Source: Massilia sp. NR 4-1 (lineage in GTDB: Bacteria > Pseudomonadota > Gammaproteobacteria > Burkholderiales > Burkholderiaceae_D). From it: a DNA stretch of 64,000 nt. How positions within the stretch are numbered: position 1 is the first letter of the stretch; every line of letters begins with the position of its first letter. The stretch lies in NCBI RefSeq assembly GCF_001191005.1, contig NZ_CP012201.1:62001-126000 (forward strand). The letters are read 5' to 3'. This document shows positions 34,702-43,721 of this stretch, piece by piece. The translations under genes and the position numbers were made by a program. The notes beneath the pieces are model-generated. The model saw nothing but the letters and a program-made list of their open reading frames with translations. It had not been told where the DNA came from and did no database searches.

Positions 34702-36387
34702 TTAACGCAGGGTTTCGGTGAGGACGCGGCCTTCGGCGGCGGCGGGTGGGCGGATGCGCAGCAGGTGGGCCAGGGTGGGCGCGATGTCGACTACTTCGGC
34801 ATACTGGCCGTAGGCGCCGGGCTTGATCCAGCGCTTGCCCATCACCATCAGCGGGACATTGGTGTCGTAGGCGTAGGGCGAGCCGTGCGAGGTGCCGCTG
34901 GTGCCGCTGCCGAAATACCAGTAGGGCTTGGTGACCGTCATCAGGTCGCCCGACAGCTCGCGGTTCCAGGCGCGCCGCATCAGCGTCGCCAGGCGCGTGC
35001 CGCCGACGGCGCCGCTTTCCAGCTGGCTGCGCGTGAAGACTTCGGCCACGCCATTCTGCTTGAGCAGGAAGCGGGCGGCGGCCTGTTCCACCTCATCGCG
35101 TTTCAAGCCGCTCTTTTCGATCTGCGCGTAGTCGAGGTGGATGTTGGGCAGCGACCAGGCCGTCACCAGCTTGCCGGCCTTGAACTTCTCGTCCAGATGC
35201 TGGTTCAGCGCACCCATCAGCTTTTCGCCGTCAAGGCGCTGGGCGTCCATATGCTGGGACTGGGCAAATTCCGGCACGTTCGGGAAGCCGTGGTCGGCGG
35301 TCAGCACCACCAGCACATTGTCGAGGCCGACGCGCTGGTCGAGGTAGCCGAAGAACTGGGACAGCATGCGGTCCAGGCGCTGCAGATGGTCGTGCGACAT
35401 CTTGCTTTCTGGCCCGAAAGCGTGGTTCACATAATCGTGGCTGGACAGGCTGACGCCCAGAATGTCCGGCACGCCGGCTGGATTCCTGCCCAGGTTCTCG
35501 CCTTCGACGGCGGCGCGCGCGAAGTCCAGCGTCAGCTCGTCGAGGAAGGGGCCGACTTTCAGACGGCCGTAGTAGCCGGCGTCGATATTGCCGCTCTCGC
35601 TGTAGTAGGAGAAGGGGAAGCGGTTGCGCGCCGCCGCGGTGGACGGCGTGGCGTCGTCGGCCGCATCGCCGGCATAGGCCGCCTCGTCGAGCAGCGGACG
35701 CCAGCTCTTGCCGTAGTAGCGGTCCTGCGGCTTGGCCGCCTGGAAGCGCTGCACCCACTCGGGATGCTGTTTCATATAGAAGCTGCTGCTGGCGAAGTTG
35801 CCGCTCTTGTCCATATACATATAGGCGGTGCCGGTCTTGCCCGCCAGCAGAATCGCGCCGCGGTCCTTGCCGGACACGGCCACCACCTTGGAGCGCTGGC
35901 CGCTCGCATAGCGCAGCTCGTCGCCCAGGGTGCTGACGCGCAGGCGCGCCGGCGAGGTGCCGTCGCTGGGCTTGGTTTCTTCGCCCAGATAGGTATGTTC
36001 CCGGTCCTCGGTGCAATACACGGAAGCTTTGCTGACCGGGTCGATCCAGTTATTGCCGATCACCCCGTGCTGGTAGGGATAGGCGCCGCTCAGCACGGCC
36101 GCATGGCCGATCGCCGTGACCGTGATGCCATGCGCCTGGTGCGCATTGCTGAACCACGCGCCCTGATCGAGCAGACGGCGGAAGCCGCCTTGGCCGAGCT
36201 GGTCGCGGTAGCGCACTACCTGTTCTTGCGGCAGGCCATCGACCACCAGCACCACCACCAGTTTGGGCTGGGCCGTTGCGGACGTGGAGGCGGGCGCTTG
36301 CGTGGCGGCCAGGGCGCTGTTGGCGAGCAGGCAGGAAGCCAGCGCGAGCGCGCGCAGGGAAAGGACAGGGGTGTTCAGCATAGTCAT
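34702..36387 (-). CDS. Exported alkaline phosphatase family protein (PafA-like)
   Basis: 561 residues. Signal peptide ending SCLLANSALAATQA. The metal and nucleophile region reads VLVVDGLPQEQV, then HGITVTAIGHAAVLSGAYPYQHG (Thr nucleophile expected, about residues 77-99) and GVIGNNWIDP. DHGFPNVPEF and SGTSHGSPYAYDTNVPLMVMG hold the later metal ligands. This matches the calcium-independent, Zn-dependent PafA class of phosphate monoesterases rather than PhoA. No Pho box was recognised upstream. Confidence 0.85.
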   Translation of the reverse strand: MTMLNTPVLSLRALALASCLLANSALAATQAPASTSATAQPKLVVVLVVDGLPQEQVVRYRDQLGQGGFRRLLDQGAWFSNAHQAHGITVTAIGHAAVLSGAYPYQHGVIGNNWIDPVSKASVYCTEDREHTYLGEETKPSDGTSPARLRVSTLGDELRYASGQRSKVVAVSGKDRGAILLAGKTGTAYMYMDKSGNFASSSFYMKQHPEWVQRFQAAKPQDRYYGKSWRPLLDEAAYAGDAADDATPSTAAARNRFPFSYYSESGNIDAGYYGRLKVGPFLDELTLDFARAAVEGENLGRNPAGVPDILGVSLSSHDYVNHAFGPESKMSHDHLQRLDRMLSQFFGYLDQRVGLDNVLVVLTADHGFPNVPEFAQSQHMDAQRLDGEKLMGALNQHLDEKFKAGKLVTAWSLPNIHLDYAQIEKSGLKRDEVEQAAARFLLKQNGVAEVFTRSQLESGAVGGTRLATLMRRAWNRELSGDLMTVTKPYWYFGSGTSGTSHGSPYAYDTNVPLMVMGKRWIKPGAYGQYAEVVDIAPTLAHLLRIRPPAAAEGRVLTETLR

Positions 36388-36493
36388 GGGTCTTGATCTC
36401 AGGTGAAATTCAGGCAGCCTACATCTTGCATGAATTTGATTTCAGGACGATGACACGGCGGGCGATATGCACCATCGCTTCTTACTGGAGTCC

Positions 36494-36631
36494 AACGCCT
36501 CGTTTTGCCTAATCCGGTCTCGCTTTGTCTCGTTTCGTAAGCAATGGTTACCAAGCCGCAGAGTGAAAAAGTGTCGCGGCCACGAAAAGTACCGAGACAA
36601 TGCGAGACGCAACGAGACAAAACGAGGCGTT
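36494..36631. repeat. 138-bp nested inverted repeat (MITE-like)
   Basis: Terminal arms AACGCCTCGTTTTG (36494-36507) and CAAAACGAGGCGTT (36618-36631) are perfect inverted repeats. A second pair lies inside: GTCTCGCTTTGTCTCG (36517-36532) against CGAGACAATGCGAGAC (36593-36608), 15 of 16 matching. Both inner gaps are 9 nt, so the structure is symmetric. It has no coding capacity and no clear target duplication. It occupies most of the 404-bp gap (36388-36791) between the phosphatase and SIMPL genes; elsewhere in that gap I see only the SIMPL ribosome site AAGGAG. Confidence 0.75.
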
Positions 36632-36791
36632 TGCTTCCCAGGAAGAGCCGTGCCACCACATCCCTGCGCTGCATTACACTGATGCCAGCACTGTTACAAA
36701 CGTTCACGAGATCGTCCCTTGCTCAGCCGTAATATCGGTTAAAGTTGCCTCACTGCCTGACAGGCCTTACCAACAAGAAGGAGAAAACTCT

Positions 36792-37544
36792 ATGAAAGTA
36801 ATGCAAACCGTGGCCGCCGCCGCCCTGGTACTGGGCGCACAAGCCGTACAGGCACAATCCCTGCCAACCGCCGGCACCCTGGTGGTCGTTCCCGCCTTTG
36901 GCGAAGTCAAAGCCCCGAACGACCAGGCCGTCGCCACCTTCGCCATCGAAGAGCAGGACAAGGACAAGGCTGCCGCCGCCTCGCGCGTCAACCAGAAAAT
37001 GAAACAGGGTCTGGACATCCTGAAGAAGGAAGATCCGCAAGCCAGCCTGAAAACCCAGGGCTACTACACCTATCCCGTGTATCCGGAAGACCGTCCGCTG
37101 CCGCCGGGCGTGAGCGCCAAGGCGCGCATCCCGACCGCATGGCGCGTCGGCCACTATGTGCAGATGACCACCAGCAATCTGAACGCGCTGCCGAAAACCG
37201 TGGCGTCGGCGCAGAAGGTGCTGACCCTGAACAATCTGCAATTCGGCCTGAGCCCTGCCGCCACCAAGAAACTGGATGACCAGCGCATCGCCGCCACCTA
37301 CCAGAACCTGAACGAGCGCATCGCCTCCATCGCCAACGCCATGGGCCGCAAGCTGAGCGACGCCGTGCTGGATACCGTGGACTTCGAAGGCTCGGGCAAC
37401 TACGCCCAGCGCGAATACGCGGCCGCGCCGGCCATGATGCGCAGCGCCATGATGAAGGATACGGCTGAAGTCTCCGAACCGAGCTTCGAGCCGGGCGAAA
37501 CCACGCTGGAAATGCGCCTGGTGGGCAAAGTTAAGTTCAAGTAA
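36792..37544 (+). CDS. SIMPL domain (DUF541) periplasmic protein
   Basis: 250 residues from ATG 36792, preceded by AAGAAGGAG; the frame is open upstream without a better start. Signal peptide MKVMQTVAAAALVLGAQAVQAQ. The mature protein has the SIMPL/BP26 pattern: GEVKAPNDQAVATFAIEEQDKD, then YPVYPEDR, ending in MRLVGKVKFK. Members are periplasmic oligomers of unclear role, some stress-related. Confidence 0.85.
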   Translation: MKVMQTVAAAALVLGAQAVQAQSLPTAGTLVVVPAFGEVKAPNDQAVATFAIEEQDKDKAAAASRVNQKMKQGLDILKKEDPQASLKTQGYYTYPVYPEDRPLPPGVSAKARIPTAWRVGHYVQMTTSNLNALPKTVASAQKVLTLNNLQFGLSPAATKKLDDQRIAATYQNLNERIASIANAMGRKLSDAVLDTVDFEGSGNYAQREYAAAPAMMRSAMMKDTAEVSEPSFEPGETTLEMRLVGKVKFK

Positions 37545-37556
37545 AGCAAAGAGCCA

Positions 37557-37584
37557 TTCTCTCGGCTGCATGTGCCACTATAAT
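37557..37584 (+). promoter_or_regulatory. Possible sigma-70 promoter of pssA
   Basis: A perfect -10 TATAAT at 37579-37584 is preceded at 16-bp spacing by a weak -35 TTCTCT. It lies about 80 bp before pssA. Confidence 0.4.
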
Positions 37585-37595
37585 AGGGGCATATA

Positions 37596-37629
37596 CCCGG
37601 CGGCCGGCGGGACCATCCCCGCCGCCGGG
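37596..37629 (+). promoter_or_regulatory. GC-rich hairpin in the pssA leader
   Basis: CCCGGCGG and CCGCCGGG pair across 18 nt, themselves containing CCGGCGGG/CCCCGCC. The hairpin falls between the TATAAT and the pssA start and is followed by AAGAATAATA rather than T-rich sequence. It may shape the 5' UTR or stop read-through from the SIMPL gene. Confidence 0.4.
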
Positions 37630-37662
37630 CAAGAATAATACGCAGTAAGAGAATGGAACTTT

Positions 37663-38526
37663 ATGCCTCAATTCCCACGCCGCAGACCTAACCCGATCGG
37701 CAAGGCGCCCAAGAAGCCACGCTTCAGCAAGTTCATGCGCCAGCAGGGTGCCGACGCAGCCGGCAAACCGCGTCCGCGCGGCATTTACCTGCTGCCCAAT
37801 GCCTTTACCACGGGAGCGCTGTTCTGCGGTTTCTTCGCCATCGTCATGGCCATGAACCAGCGCTTCGAGCATGCCGCCTGGGCCATCTTCGTGGCCATGG
37901 TGCTGGATGGCCTGGATGGCCGCATCGCCCGCCTCACCAATACCCAAAGCGAATTCGGCGCACAGTACGACAGCCTGTCGGACATGGTGTCCTTCGGCGC
38001 CGCGCCGGCCCTGGTGATTTACGAATGGTCGCTGCGCGGCCTCGGCAAGCTGGGCTGGATCGCCGCCTTCGTCTACTGTGCCGGCGCCGCGCTGCGCCTG
38101 GCGCGCTTCAACACCAATATCGAAGTGGTCGACAAGCGTTTCTTCCAGGGCTTGCCCAGTCCTGCCGCCGCCGCGCTGGTGGCCGGCTTCGTGCTGATGA
38201 TGGTCGACCTCGAAGTGCCGGGCATCAGCCTGCCCTGGGTATCCTGGGTCATCGCGCTGTTCGCCGGCCTGACCATGGTCACCAATGTGCCGTTCTACAG
38301 CTTCAAGGATGTGAACTTCCGCAAATCCGTGCCTTTCATCGCGGTGTTCCTGATCGCGCTCGGCTTCGCGCTGGTGTCGATCGATCCGCCCAAGGTGCTG
38401 TTCCCCATCTTTGTCGCCTACGGCATTTCCGGCTACATCGTGTATTTCATCCGGCTTGCCAAGGGCAAGCCGGTAAGCATCGTCCAGACCGCGCACGAGC
38501 CGGTCGACCAGAGCGAACGCCGCTGA
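37663..38526 (+). CDS. pssA: CDP-diacylglycerol-serine O-phosphatidyltransferase
   Basis: 287 residues, integral membrane, about seven to eight spans. The CDP-alcohol phosphotransferase motif D-G-x2-A-R-x8-G-x3-D-x3-D is visible as LDGLDGRIARLTNTQSEFGA then QYDSLSDMVSFG. It makes phosphatidylserine, the precursor of phosphatidylethanolamine. An N-terminal basic stretch of about 40 residues precedes the first span. It sits between ilvC and leuA, as often seen in Burkholderiales. Confidence 0.95.
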   Translation: MPQFPRRRPNPIGKAPKKPRFSKFMRQQGADAAGKPRPRGIYLLPNAFTTGALFCGFFAIVMAMNQRFEHAAWAIFVAMVLDGLDGRIARLTNTQSEFGAQYDSLSDMVSFGAAPALVIYEWSLRGLGKLGWIAAFVYCAGAALRLARFNTNIEVVDKRFFQGLPSPAAAALVAGFVLMMVDLEVPGISLPWVSWVIALFAGLTMVTNVPFYSFKDVNFRKSVPFIAVFLIALGFALVSIDPPKVLFPIFVAYGISGYIVYFIRLAKGKPVSIVQTAHEPVDQSERR

Positions 38527-38557
38527 GGTAGCGAGGCGGTCATGCAAGGAGCCAGCC

Positions 38558-40108
38558 ATGAGTAACCGCCTCATCATCTTCGACACCACCCTGCGCGACG
38601 GCGAGCAATCGCCGGGCGCCTCCATGACGCGCGAAGAGAAGGTGCGCATCGCGCGCCAGCTGGAAAAGCTGCGCGTCGACGTGATCGAAGCCGGCTTCGC
38701 CGCCGCCTCGCAAGGCGACTTCGAATCGATCCGCGCCATTGCCTCCTCGATCCGCGAATCCACCGTCTGCTCCCTGTCGCGCGCCAACGACCGCGATATC
38801 GCGCGCGCCGCCGAAGCCCTGCAGCCCGCCGCGCGCAAACGCATCCACACCTTCATCGCCACCTCGCCGTTGCATATGCAGATGAAGCTGCGCATGCAGC
38901 CGGAGCAGGTGCTGGAGCAGGCCAGGCTCGCCGTGCGCTTTGCCCGCCAGTTCACCGACGATATCGAATTCAGCCCCGAAGACGGCAGCCGCTCGGAAGA
39001 GGACTTCCTGTGCCGCGTGCTGGAAGGGGTGATCGCCGAAGGCGCCACCACCATCAACTTCCCCGACACGGTGGGCTATGCCGTGCCCGAACTGTTCGGC
39101 GCCACCATCAAGCGCCTGCGCGAGCGCATTCCCAATTCCGACAAGGCCATCTGGTCGGTGCACTGCCATAACGACCTGGGACTGGCCGTCGCCAATTCCC
39201 TGGCCGGCGTGATGATCGGCGGCGCGCGCCAGATCGAATGCACCATCAACGGCCTGGGCGAAAGGGCGGGCAATACGGCGCTGGAAGAAGTGGTGATGGC
39301 GCTGCGCACGCGCAACGCCTACTACAATCTGGAGCTGGGCATCGATACCACGCAGATCGTGGCGGCGTCCAAGATGGTGTCGCAGATCACCGGCTTCGCC
39401 GTGCAGCCCAACAAGGCCGTGGTGGGGGCGAACGCCTTTGCCCACGCCTCCGGCATCCACCAGGACGGCATCCTGAAGGCGCGCGAAACCTATGAAATCA
39501 TGCGCGCCGAGGATGTGGGCTGGACCGCCAACAAGATCGTGCTCGGCAAGCTCTCCGGCCGCAACGCCTTCAAGCAGCGCCTGCAGGAACTCGGCATCGA
39601 ACTGGACTCCGAAGCCGAAGTGAATGCCGCCTTCGCCCGCTTCAAGGAACTGGCCGACCGCAAGTCCGACATCTTCGACGAAGACATCATGGCCCTCGTC
39701 ACCGACGAAGAGCAGGCCCACGAAAGCGAATACTACCGCTTCGTCTCGCTGGCCCAGCGCTCCGAAACCGGCGAGCTGCCGCTGGCCAAAGTCGTGTTCT
39801 CCATGGGCGGCAAGGAATACAGCTGCCAAGGCAGCGGCGACGGCCCGGTCGACGCCACGGTCAATGCCATCGAAAGCGAAGCCAGGAGCGGCGCCGAGCT
39901 GGTCCTGTTCAGCATCAACGCCATCAGCTCCGGCACCCAGTCGCAAGGCGAAGTGACGATGCGGCTGTCGCACGCCGGCCGCATCGTCAACGGCGTTGGC
40001 GCCGACCCCGACATCGTGGTCGCCTCCGCCAAAGCCTATATCTCCGGCCTCAACAAGCTCCACTCCAAAATCGAACGCCTCAACCCGCAGACCGAACCGG
40101 CCCCTTGA
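38558..40108 (+). CDS. leuA: 2-isopropylmalate synthase
   Basis: 516 residues, LeuA type 1. The catalytic HMGL-like barrel starts IIFDTTLRDGEQSPGASM, with HCHNDLGLAVANSLAG as metal-binding motif and GERAGNTALEEVVMALRT. A C-terminal LeuA dimerisation/regulatory domain (about 390-510) binds leucine for feedback control. It condenses acetyl-CoA with 2-ketoisovalerate, the first leucine-specific step, complementing the ilv genes upstream. Confidence 0.97.
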   Translation: MSNRLIIFDTTLRDGEQSPGASMTREEKVRIARQLEKLRVDVIEAGFAAASQGDFESIRAIASSIRESTVCSLSRANDRDIARAAEALQPAARKRIHTFIATSPLHMQMKLRMQPEQVLEQARLAVRFARQFTDDIEFSPEDGSRSEEDFLCRVLEGVIAEGATTINFPDTVGYAVPELFGATIKRLRERIPNSDKAIWSVHCHNDLGLAVANSLAGVMIGGARQIECTINGLGERAGNTALEEVVMALRTRNAYYNLELGIDTTQIVAASKMVSQITGFAVQPNKAVVGANAFAHASGIHQDGILKARETYEIMRAEDVGWTANKIVLGKLSGRNAFKQRLQELGIELDSEAEVNAAFARFKELADRKSDIFDEDIMALVTDEEQAHESEYYRFVSLAQRSETGELPLAKVVFSMGGKEYSCQGSGDGPVDATVNAIESEARSGAELVLFSINAISSGTQSQGEVTMRLSHAGRIVNGVGADPDIVVASAKAYISGLNKLHSKIERLNPQTEPAP

Positions 40109-40115
40109 GGCGGCA

Positions 40116-40442
40116 TCAGCGGAAGAAGCCGCGCCGTTCGTCGTACATGGGGTCGGGGCCGCTCATCAGCTCGCGCACGGTGCCGTTTTTGTCGAAGTGG
40201 ATGTGCATCATGGAGTCCCAGACGCCGGATTCCTTGTAGCGGTAGCTCCAGACGTCCATGTCGCGCAGGCTCAGATGGGTGGTTTCGTCGGGCTGGCCGA
40301 GCAGCGCGCGCACGCTGGTTTTGCTGGCCTGGCCGAGCTGGATGGCGCTGAATTTGGCGCCGCGCTCCCAGCGCGGGTCGCCCTGGCCGGCGCAGGCGCT
40401 TAGCATTGCTGTAAAAATGATAAGAATGAGACGGTTTTTCAT
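40116..40442 (-). CDS. Small lipoprotein, SmpA/OmlA (BamE)-like
   Basis: 108 residues from ATG 40442. Lipoprotein signal with lipobox LSAC (MKNRLILIIFTAMLSAC). LGQASKTSVRALLGQPDETT is the BamE/SmpA-like helix-turn-strand with the LGxP motif, followed by DVWSYRY and IHFDKNGTVRE. It is probably outer-membrane anchored. This is a paralogous relative of BamE more likely than BamE itself, since the context is unrelated. Confidence 0.75.
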   Translation of the reverse strand: MKNRLILIIFTAMLSACAGQGDPRWERGAKFSAIQLGQASKTSVRALLGQPDETTHLSLRDMDVWSYRYKESGVWDSMMHIHFDKNGTVRELMSGPDPMYDERRGFFR

Positions 40443-40592
40443 GGTACTGGCCCTCCTTTCCCGGCTAATTGTAGCCATCCCGGCGGCAATCGGGTTATAC
40501 TTGCGGGTCTGGCTGAAAGGCTGGATTTTTATCAATCGAAGTTCACGATGTGCAGGGTTCAGACTCCGTGCATCGCATGTGAAAGGTTTATC

Positions 40593-40862
40593 ATGACTGT
40601 AGAAAACATCAACAAGGCCGCGATCATTGCGGACAACGCACGTGGTCAAAACGACACCGGTTCCCCAGAAGTGCAAGTTGCGCTGCTGACCGCTCGCATC
40701 AACGAGCTGAACGGCCACTTCAAAGCACACAGCAAGGATCACCACTCCCGCCGTGGTCTGATCATGATGGTGAACCGTCGTAAGAGCCTGTTGTCTTACC
40801 TGAAAGGTAAGGACGCAAACCGTTACCGCGATCTGATCGCTAAACTCGGTCTGCGTAAGTAA
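40593..40862 (+). CDS. rpsO: 30S ribosomal protein S15
   Basis: 89 residues, standard length, from ATG 40593. The rRNA-contacting helices include NDTGSPEVQVALLTARI, HSKDHHSRRGLIMMVN and RRKSLLSYLKGKDANRY. It binds 16S rRNA early in assembly and commonly autoregulates its mRNA. It is followed by pnp, as in most proteobacteria. Confidence 0.99.
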   Translation: MTVENINKAAIIADNARGQNDTGSPEVQVALLTARINELNGHFKAHSKDHHSRRGLIMMVNRRKSLLSYLKGKDANRYRDLIAKLGLRK

Positions 40863-40888
40863 TTTTTGCGCCACCCGGTTTAACAGAG

Positions 40889-40930
40889 AAATGCCTGCGC
40901 CAGTTCGCTGTCGCGGGCATTTTGTCTTTC
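40889..40930 (+). terminator. Intrinsic terminator after rpsO
   Basis: AAATGCCTGCG and CGCGGGCATTT form an 11-bp stem with one G-T wobble, followed by TGTCTTTC. It would reduce read-through into pnp. A further hairpin-rich leader (about 41006-41050, GGCGGCGTCC ... GGACAGCGCC) precedes pnp and could be an RNase III/PNPase autoregulation target. Confidence 0.65.
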
Positions 40931-41092
40931 TGGGTGTTGAAAAATTGCTAAGCGGAACTTTTGATTGGCAAGTTAAGTAGTTGCAGTAGAGCAGTAATCG
41001 CAGTAAAGGCGGCGTCCCCACATGGACAGCGCCTGTGGTGAGGTGGAACGACAGCTCCTGAAAATCTGTCGGCAAATAGAAAGGGATTACCC

Positions 41093-43213
41093 ATGTTTAA
41101 CAAAGTTACGAAAACCTTCCAGTACGGCCAACACACCGTGACCCTGGAAACCGGCGAAATCGCTCGTCAAGCCTCCGGCGCGGTACTGGTGTCGGTGGAC
41201 GACACCGTGGTGCTGGCCACCGTGGTGGCGCGCAAGGACGCGAAACCGGGCCAGGACTTCTTCCCGTTGACCGTCGACTACCTGGAGAAAACCTATGCCG
41301 CGGGTAAAATCCCGGGCGGTTTCTTCAAGCGCGAAGGTCGTCCTTCGGAAAAAGAAACACTGACATCCCGCCTGATCGACCGTCCTATCCGCCCGCTGTT
41401 CCCGGAAGGCTATATGAACGAAGTGCAGGTCATCGTGCACGTTCTGTCGGTCAATCCTGAAATCGATCCGGACATCCCTTCGATGATCGGCGCCTCGGCC
41501 GCCCTGTGCGTGGCTGGCGTTCCGTTCAACGGTCCGATCGGTGCCGCCCGCGTGGGTTACGTCGACGGCCAGTACATCCTGAACCCGACCACCGCTCAGC
41601 TGAAAACCTCGCAGATGGATCTGGTGGTGGCCGGCACCGAAAGCGCCGTGCTGATGGTGGAATCGGAAGCGCAGCAGCTGTCCGAAGAAATCATGCTGGG
41701 CGCCGTGGTCTATGGCCACGAGCAGATGAAAGTCGTGATCGACGCGATCCACGACCTGGTGCGCGACGGCGGCAAGCCTGAGCAGGTATGGACCGCTCCG
41801 GCCAAGAACGAAGCCCTGATCGCCCGCGTGACCCACTTCGCCGAAGCGAAGATCCGCGCCGCCTATCAGACCAAGGACAAGCAAGCCCGTACCGACAAGC
41901 TGCGCGCCATGTCGGCTGAAGTGCAGGCCGACCTGGTGGCCGAAGCCGCCGCTGCCGGCGCCGAAGCGCCGGACGCTGTCGAAGTGGGCAACATCCTGTT
42001 CGATATGGAAGCCAAAGTGGTGCGTTCCCAGATCCTGGAAGGCGAGCCACGCATCGACGGCCGCGACACCCGCACCGTGCGTCCGATCTCGATCCGCAGC
42101 TCGGTCCTGCCGCGCACCCACGGTTCGGCCCTGTTCACCCGCGGCGAAACCCAGGCGCTGGTCGTAGCGACCCTGGGCACCGCGCGCGACAGCCAGAAGA
42201 TCGACGCGCTGATGGGCGAGTACACCGACGACTTCATGCTGCACTACAACATGCCTCCGTTCGCCACCGGCGAAACCGGCCGCGTCGGCACGCCGAAGCG
42301 CCGCGAAGTGGGTCACGGCCGTCTGGCCAAGCGCGCGCTGATCGCCGCCCTGCCATCGCAGGAAGAGTTCAGCTACTCCGTGCGTCTGGTGTCCGAGATC
42401 ACCGAATCGAACGGCTCCTCCTCCATGGCTTCCGTCTGCGGCGGCTGCCTGGCGCTGATGGATGCCGGCGTGCCGATGAAAGCCCACGTGGCCGGCATCG
42501 CCATGGGCCTGATCAAGGAAGGCGGCCGCTTCGCCGTGCTGTCCGACATTCTGGGTGACGAAGACCACCTGGGCGACATGGACTTCAAAGTAGCCGGTAC
42601 CGCCAATGGCATCACCGCGCTGCAGATGGACATCAAGATCCAGGGCATCACCAAGGAAATCATGCAGGTCGCACTGGCTCAGGCCAAAGAAGGCCGTGAG
42701 CACATCCTGGGCGAAATGCAGAAGGCCGTGCCGACCGTGAAGACCGAGCTGTCCGACTTCGCGCCACGCCTGATCACCATCAAGATCAATCCGGAGAAGA
42801 TCCGTGACGTGATCGGCAAGGGCGGCGCCGTGATCCGCGCGCTGACCGAAGAAACCGGCACCCAGATCGACATCAGCGACGAAGGCGTGGTCACCATCGC
42901 CTCCGTGGACGCTGCTGCCGGCCAGGAAGCCAAGCGCCGCATCGAAGAGCTGACCGCTTCCGTGGAAGTGGGCAAGACCTACGACGGCACCGTGCTGAAA
43001 CTGCTGGACTTCGGCGCCATCGTCCAAGTGATGCCTGGCAAAGACGGCCTGCTGCACATCTCGCAGATCGCCAACGAGCGTGTGAACGCCGTGGCCGACT
43101 ATCTGAAAGAAGGCCAGCAAGTGCGCGTCAAGGTTCTGGAAACCGACGACCGCGGCCGCCTGAAACTGTCGATGAAAGCTGCCGCTGAAGAAGCCGCCGC
43201 CGCCGCACAGTAA
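41093..43213 (+). CDS. pnp: Polyribonucleotide nucleotidyltransferase (PNPase)
   Basis: 706 residues. Two RNase PH domains; the second holds catalytic residues in DILGDEDHLGDMDFKVAGT. These are followed by a KH domain (INPEKIRDVIGKGGAVIRAL, about 563-582) and an S1 domain (GKTYDGTVLKLLDFGAIVQV, about 626-645). It degrades RNA 3' to 5' by phosphorolysis in the degradosome. The rpsO-pnp pairing is conserved. Confidence 0.98.
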   Translation: MFNKVTKTFQYGQHTVTLETGEIARQASGAVLVSVDDTVVLATVVARKDAKPGQDFFPLTVDYLEKTYAAGKIPGGFFKREGRPSEKETLTSRLIDRPIRPLFPEGYMNEVQVIVHVLSVNPEIDPDIPSMIGASAALCVAGVPFNGPIGAARVGYVDGQYILNPTTAQLKTSQMDLVVAGTESAVLMVESEAQQLSEEIMLGAVVYGHEQMKVVIDAIHDLVRDGGKPEQVWTAPAKNEALIARVTHFAEAKIRAAYQTKDKQARTDKLRAMSAEVQADLVAEAAAAGAEAPDAVEVGNILFDMEAKVVRSQILEGEPRIDGRDTRTVRPISIRSSVLPRTHGSALFTRGETQALVVATLGTARDSQKIDALMGEYTDDFMLHYNMPPFATGETGRVGTPKRREVGHGRLAKRALIAALPSQEEFSYSVRLVSEITESNGSSSMASVCGGCLALMDAGVPMKAHVAGIAMGLIKEGGRFAVLSDILGDEDHLGDMDFKVAGTANGITALQMDIKIQGITKEIMQVALAQAKEGREHILGEMQKAVPTVKTELSDFAPRLITIKINPEKIRDVIGKGGAVIRALTEETGTQIDISDEGVVTIASVDAAAGQEAKRRIEELTASVEVGKTYDGTVLKLLDFGAIVQVMPGKDGLLHISQIANERVNAVADYLKEGQQVRVKVLETDDRGRLKLSMKAAAEEAAAAAQ

Positions 43214-43250
43214 TCGCTAGCGTGCACCGGGGTGCGCCCCGGCTCCGCCA

Positions 43251-43283
43251 AAACCGCCCGCGCGCAAGCCGGGCGGTTTTTTT
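43251..43283 (+). terminator. Intrinsic terminator after pnp
   Basis: AAACCGCCCG and CGGGCGGTTT form a 10-bp stem with a short loop (CGCGCAAGC), followed by a run of T. This is the clearest rho-independent terminator in the window. Confidence 0.9.
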
Positions 43284-43325
43284 ATGGCGCTGATATCCTG
43301 TGGGTTTTGGGCGGGAGAAGGTCAT

Positions 43326-43652
43326 ATGCAAACCGGGAATCTGTATCTCAACTCAGAGGCGCCTGAAACCGGCGAGGTCTTTGAGCCCTTGCTGGCGCAT
43401 GGTGGCGTGGTGATCGAACGTATCCGGAGTTCGTCGCGCATCGTGCCGGGCGAGTATGTGCAGGAACAGGATGAGTGGGTGGCGCTGCTGCGCGGCGAGG
43501 CGACGCTGCGGGTGGCGGGCGAGATGCTGGCGCTGCGGGAGGGCGACCATCTGTTCCTGCCGGCGCGCGTGCCGCATACGGTGCTGAGCGTATCCGAGGG
43601 GGCGCTCTGGCTGGCGGTGCATATCCATGGCAGGTCTGCCGGTACGGAATAA
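43326..43652 (+). CDS. Cupin-domain protein
   Basis: 108 residues from ATG 43326. A single beta-barrel cupin: EYVQEQDEWVALLRGEATLRV (motif 1 region) and LPARVPHTVLSV (motif 2, with PxxxPH). The first motif lacks the usual HxH, having QEQDE. Relatives may bind metals or act as small isomerases or sensors. No function is assigned. Confidence 0.8.
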   Translation: MQTGNLYLNSEAPETGEVFEPLLAHGGVVIERIRSSSRIVPGEYVQEQDEWVALLRGEATLRVAGEMLALREGDHLFLPARVPHTVLSVSEGALWLAVHIHGRSAGTE

Positions 43653-43721
43653 AAATTATTGAAAATGCAATGAGTTCGTGTCAGCATAGCCGCTCCGCTT
43701 GCCCTTTCCCGGAGGAGTTTC

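Noticed and set aside
34060..36396. 778-codon open frame on the plus strand
   Set aside because: It runs through ilvC in another frame and antisense to the phosphatase gene, with no recognisable domain.
36388..36493. Pho box before the alkaline phosphatase gene
   Set aside because: I found no pair of CTGTCAT-like repeats at 11-bp spacing on either strand.
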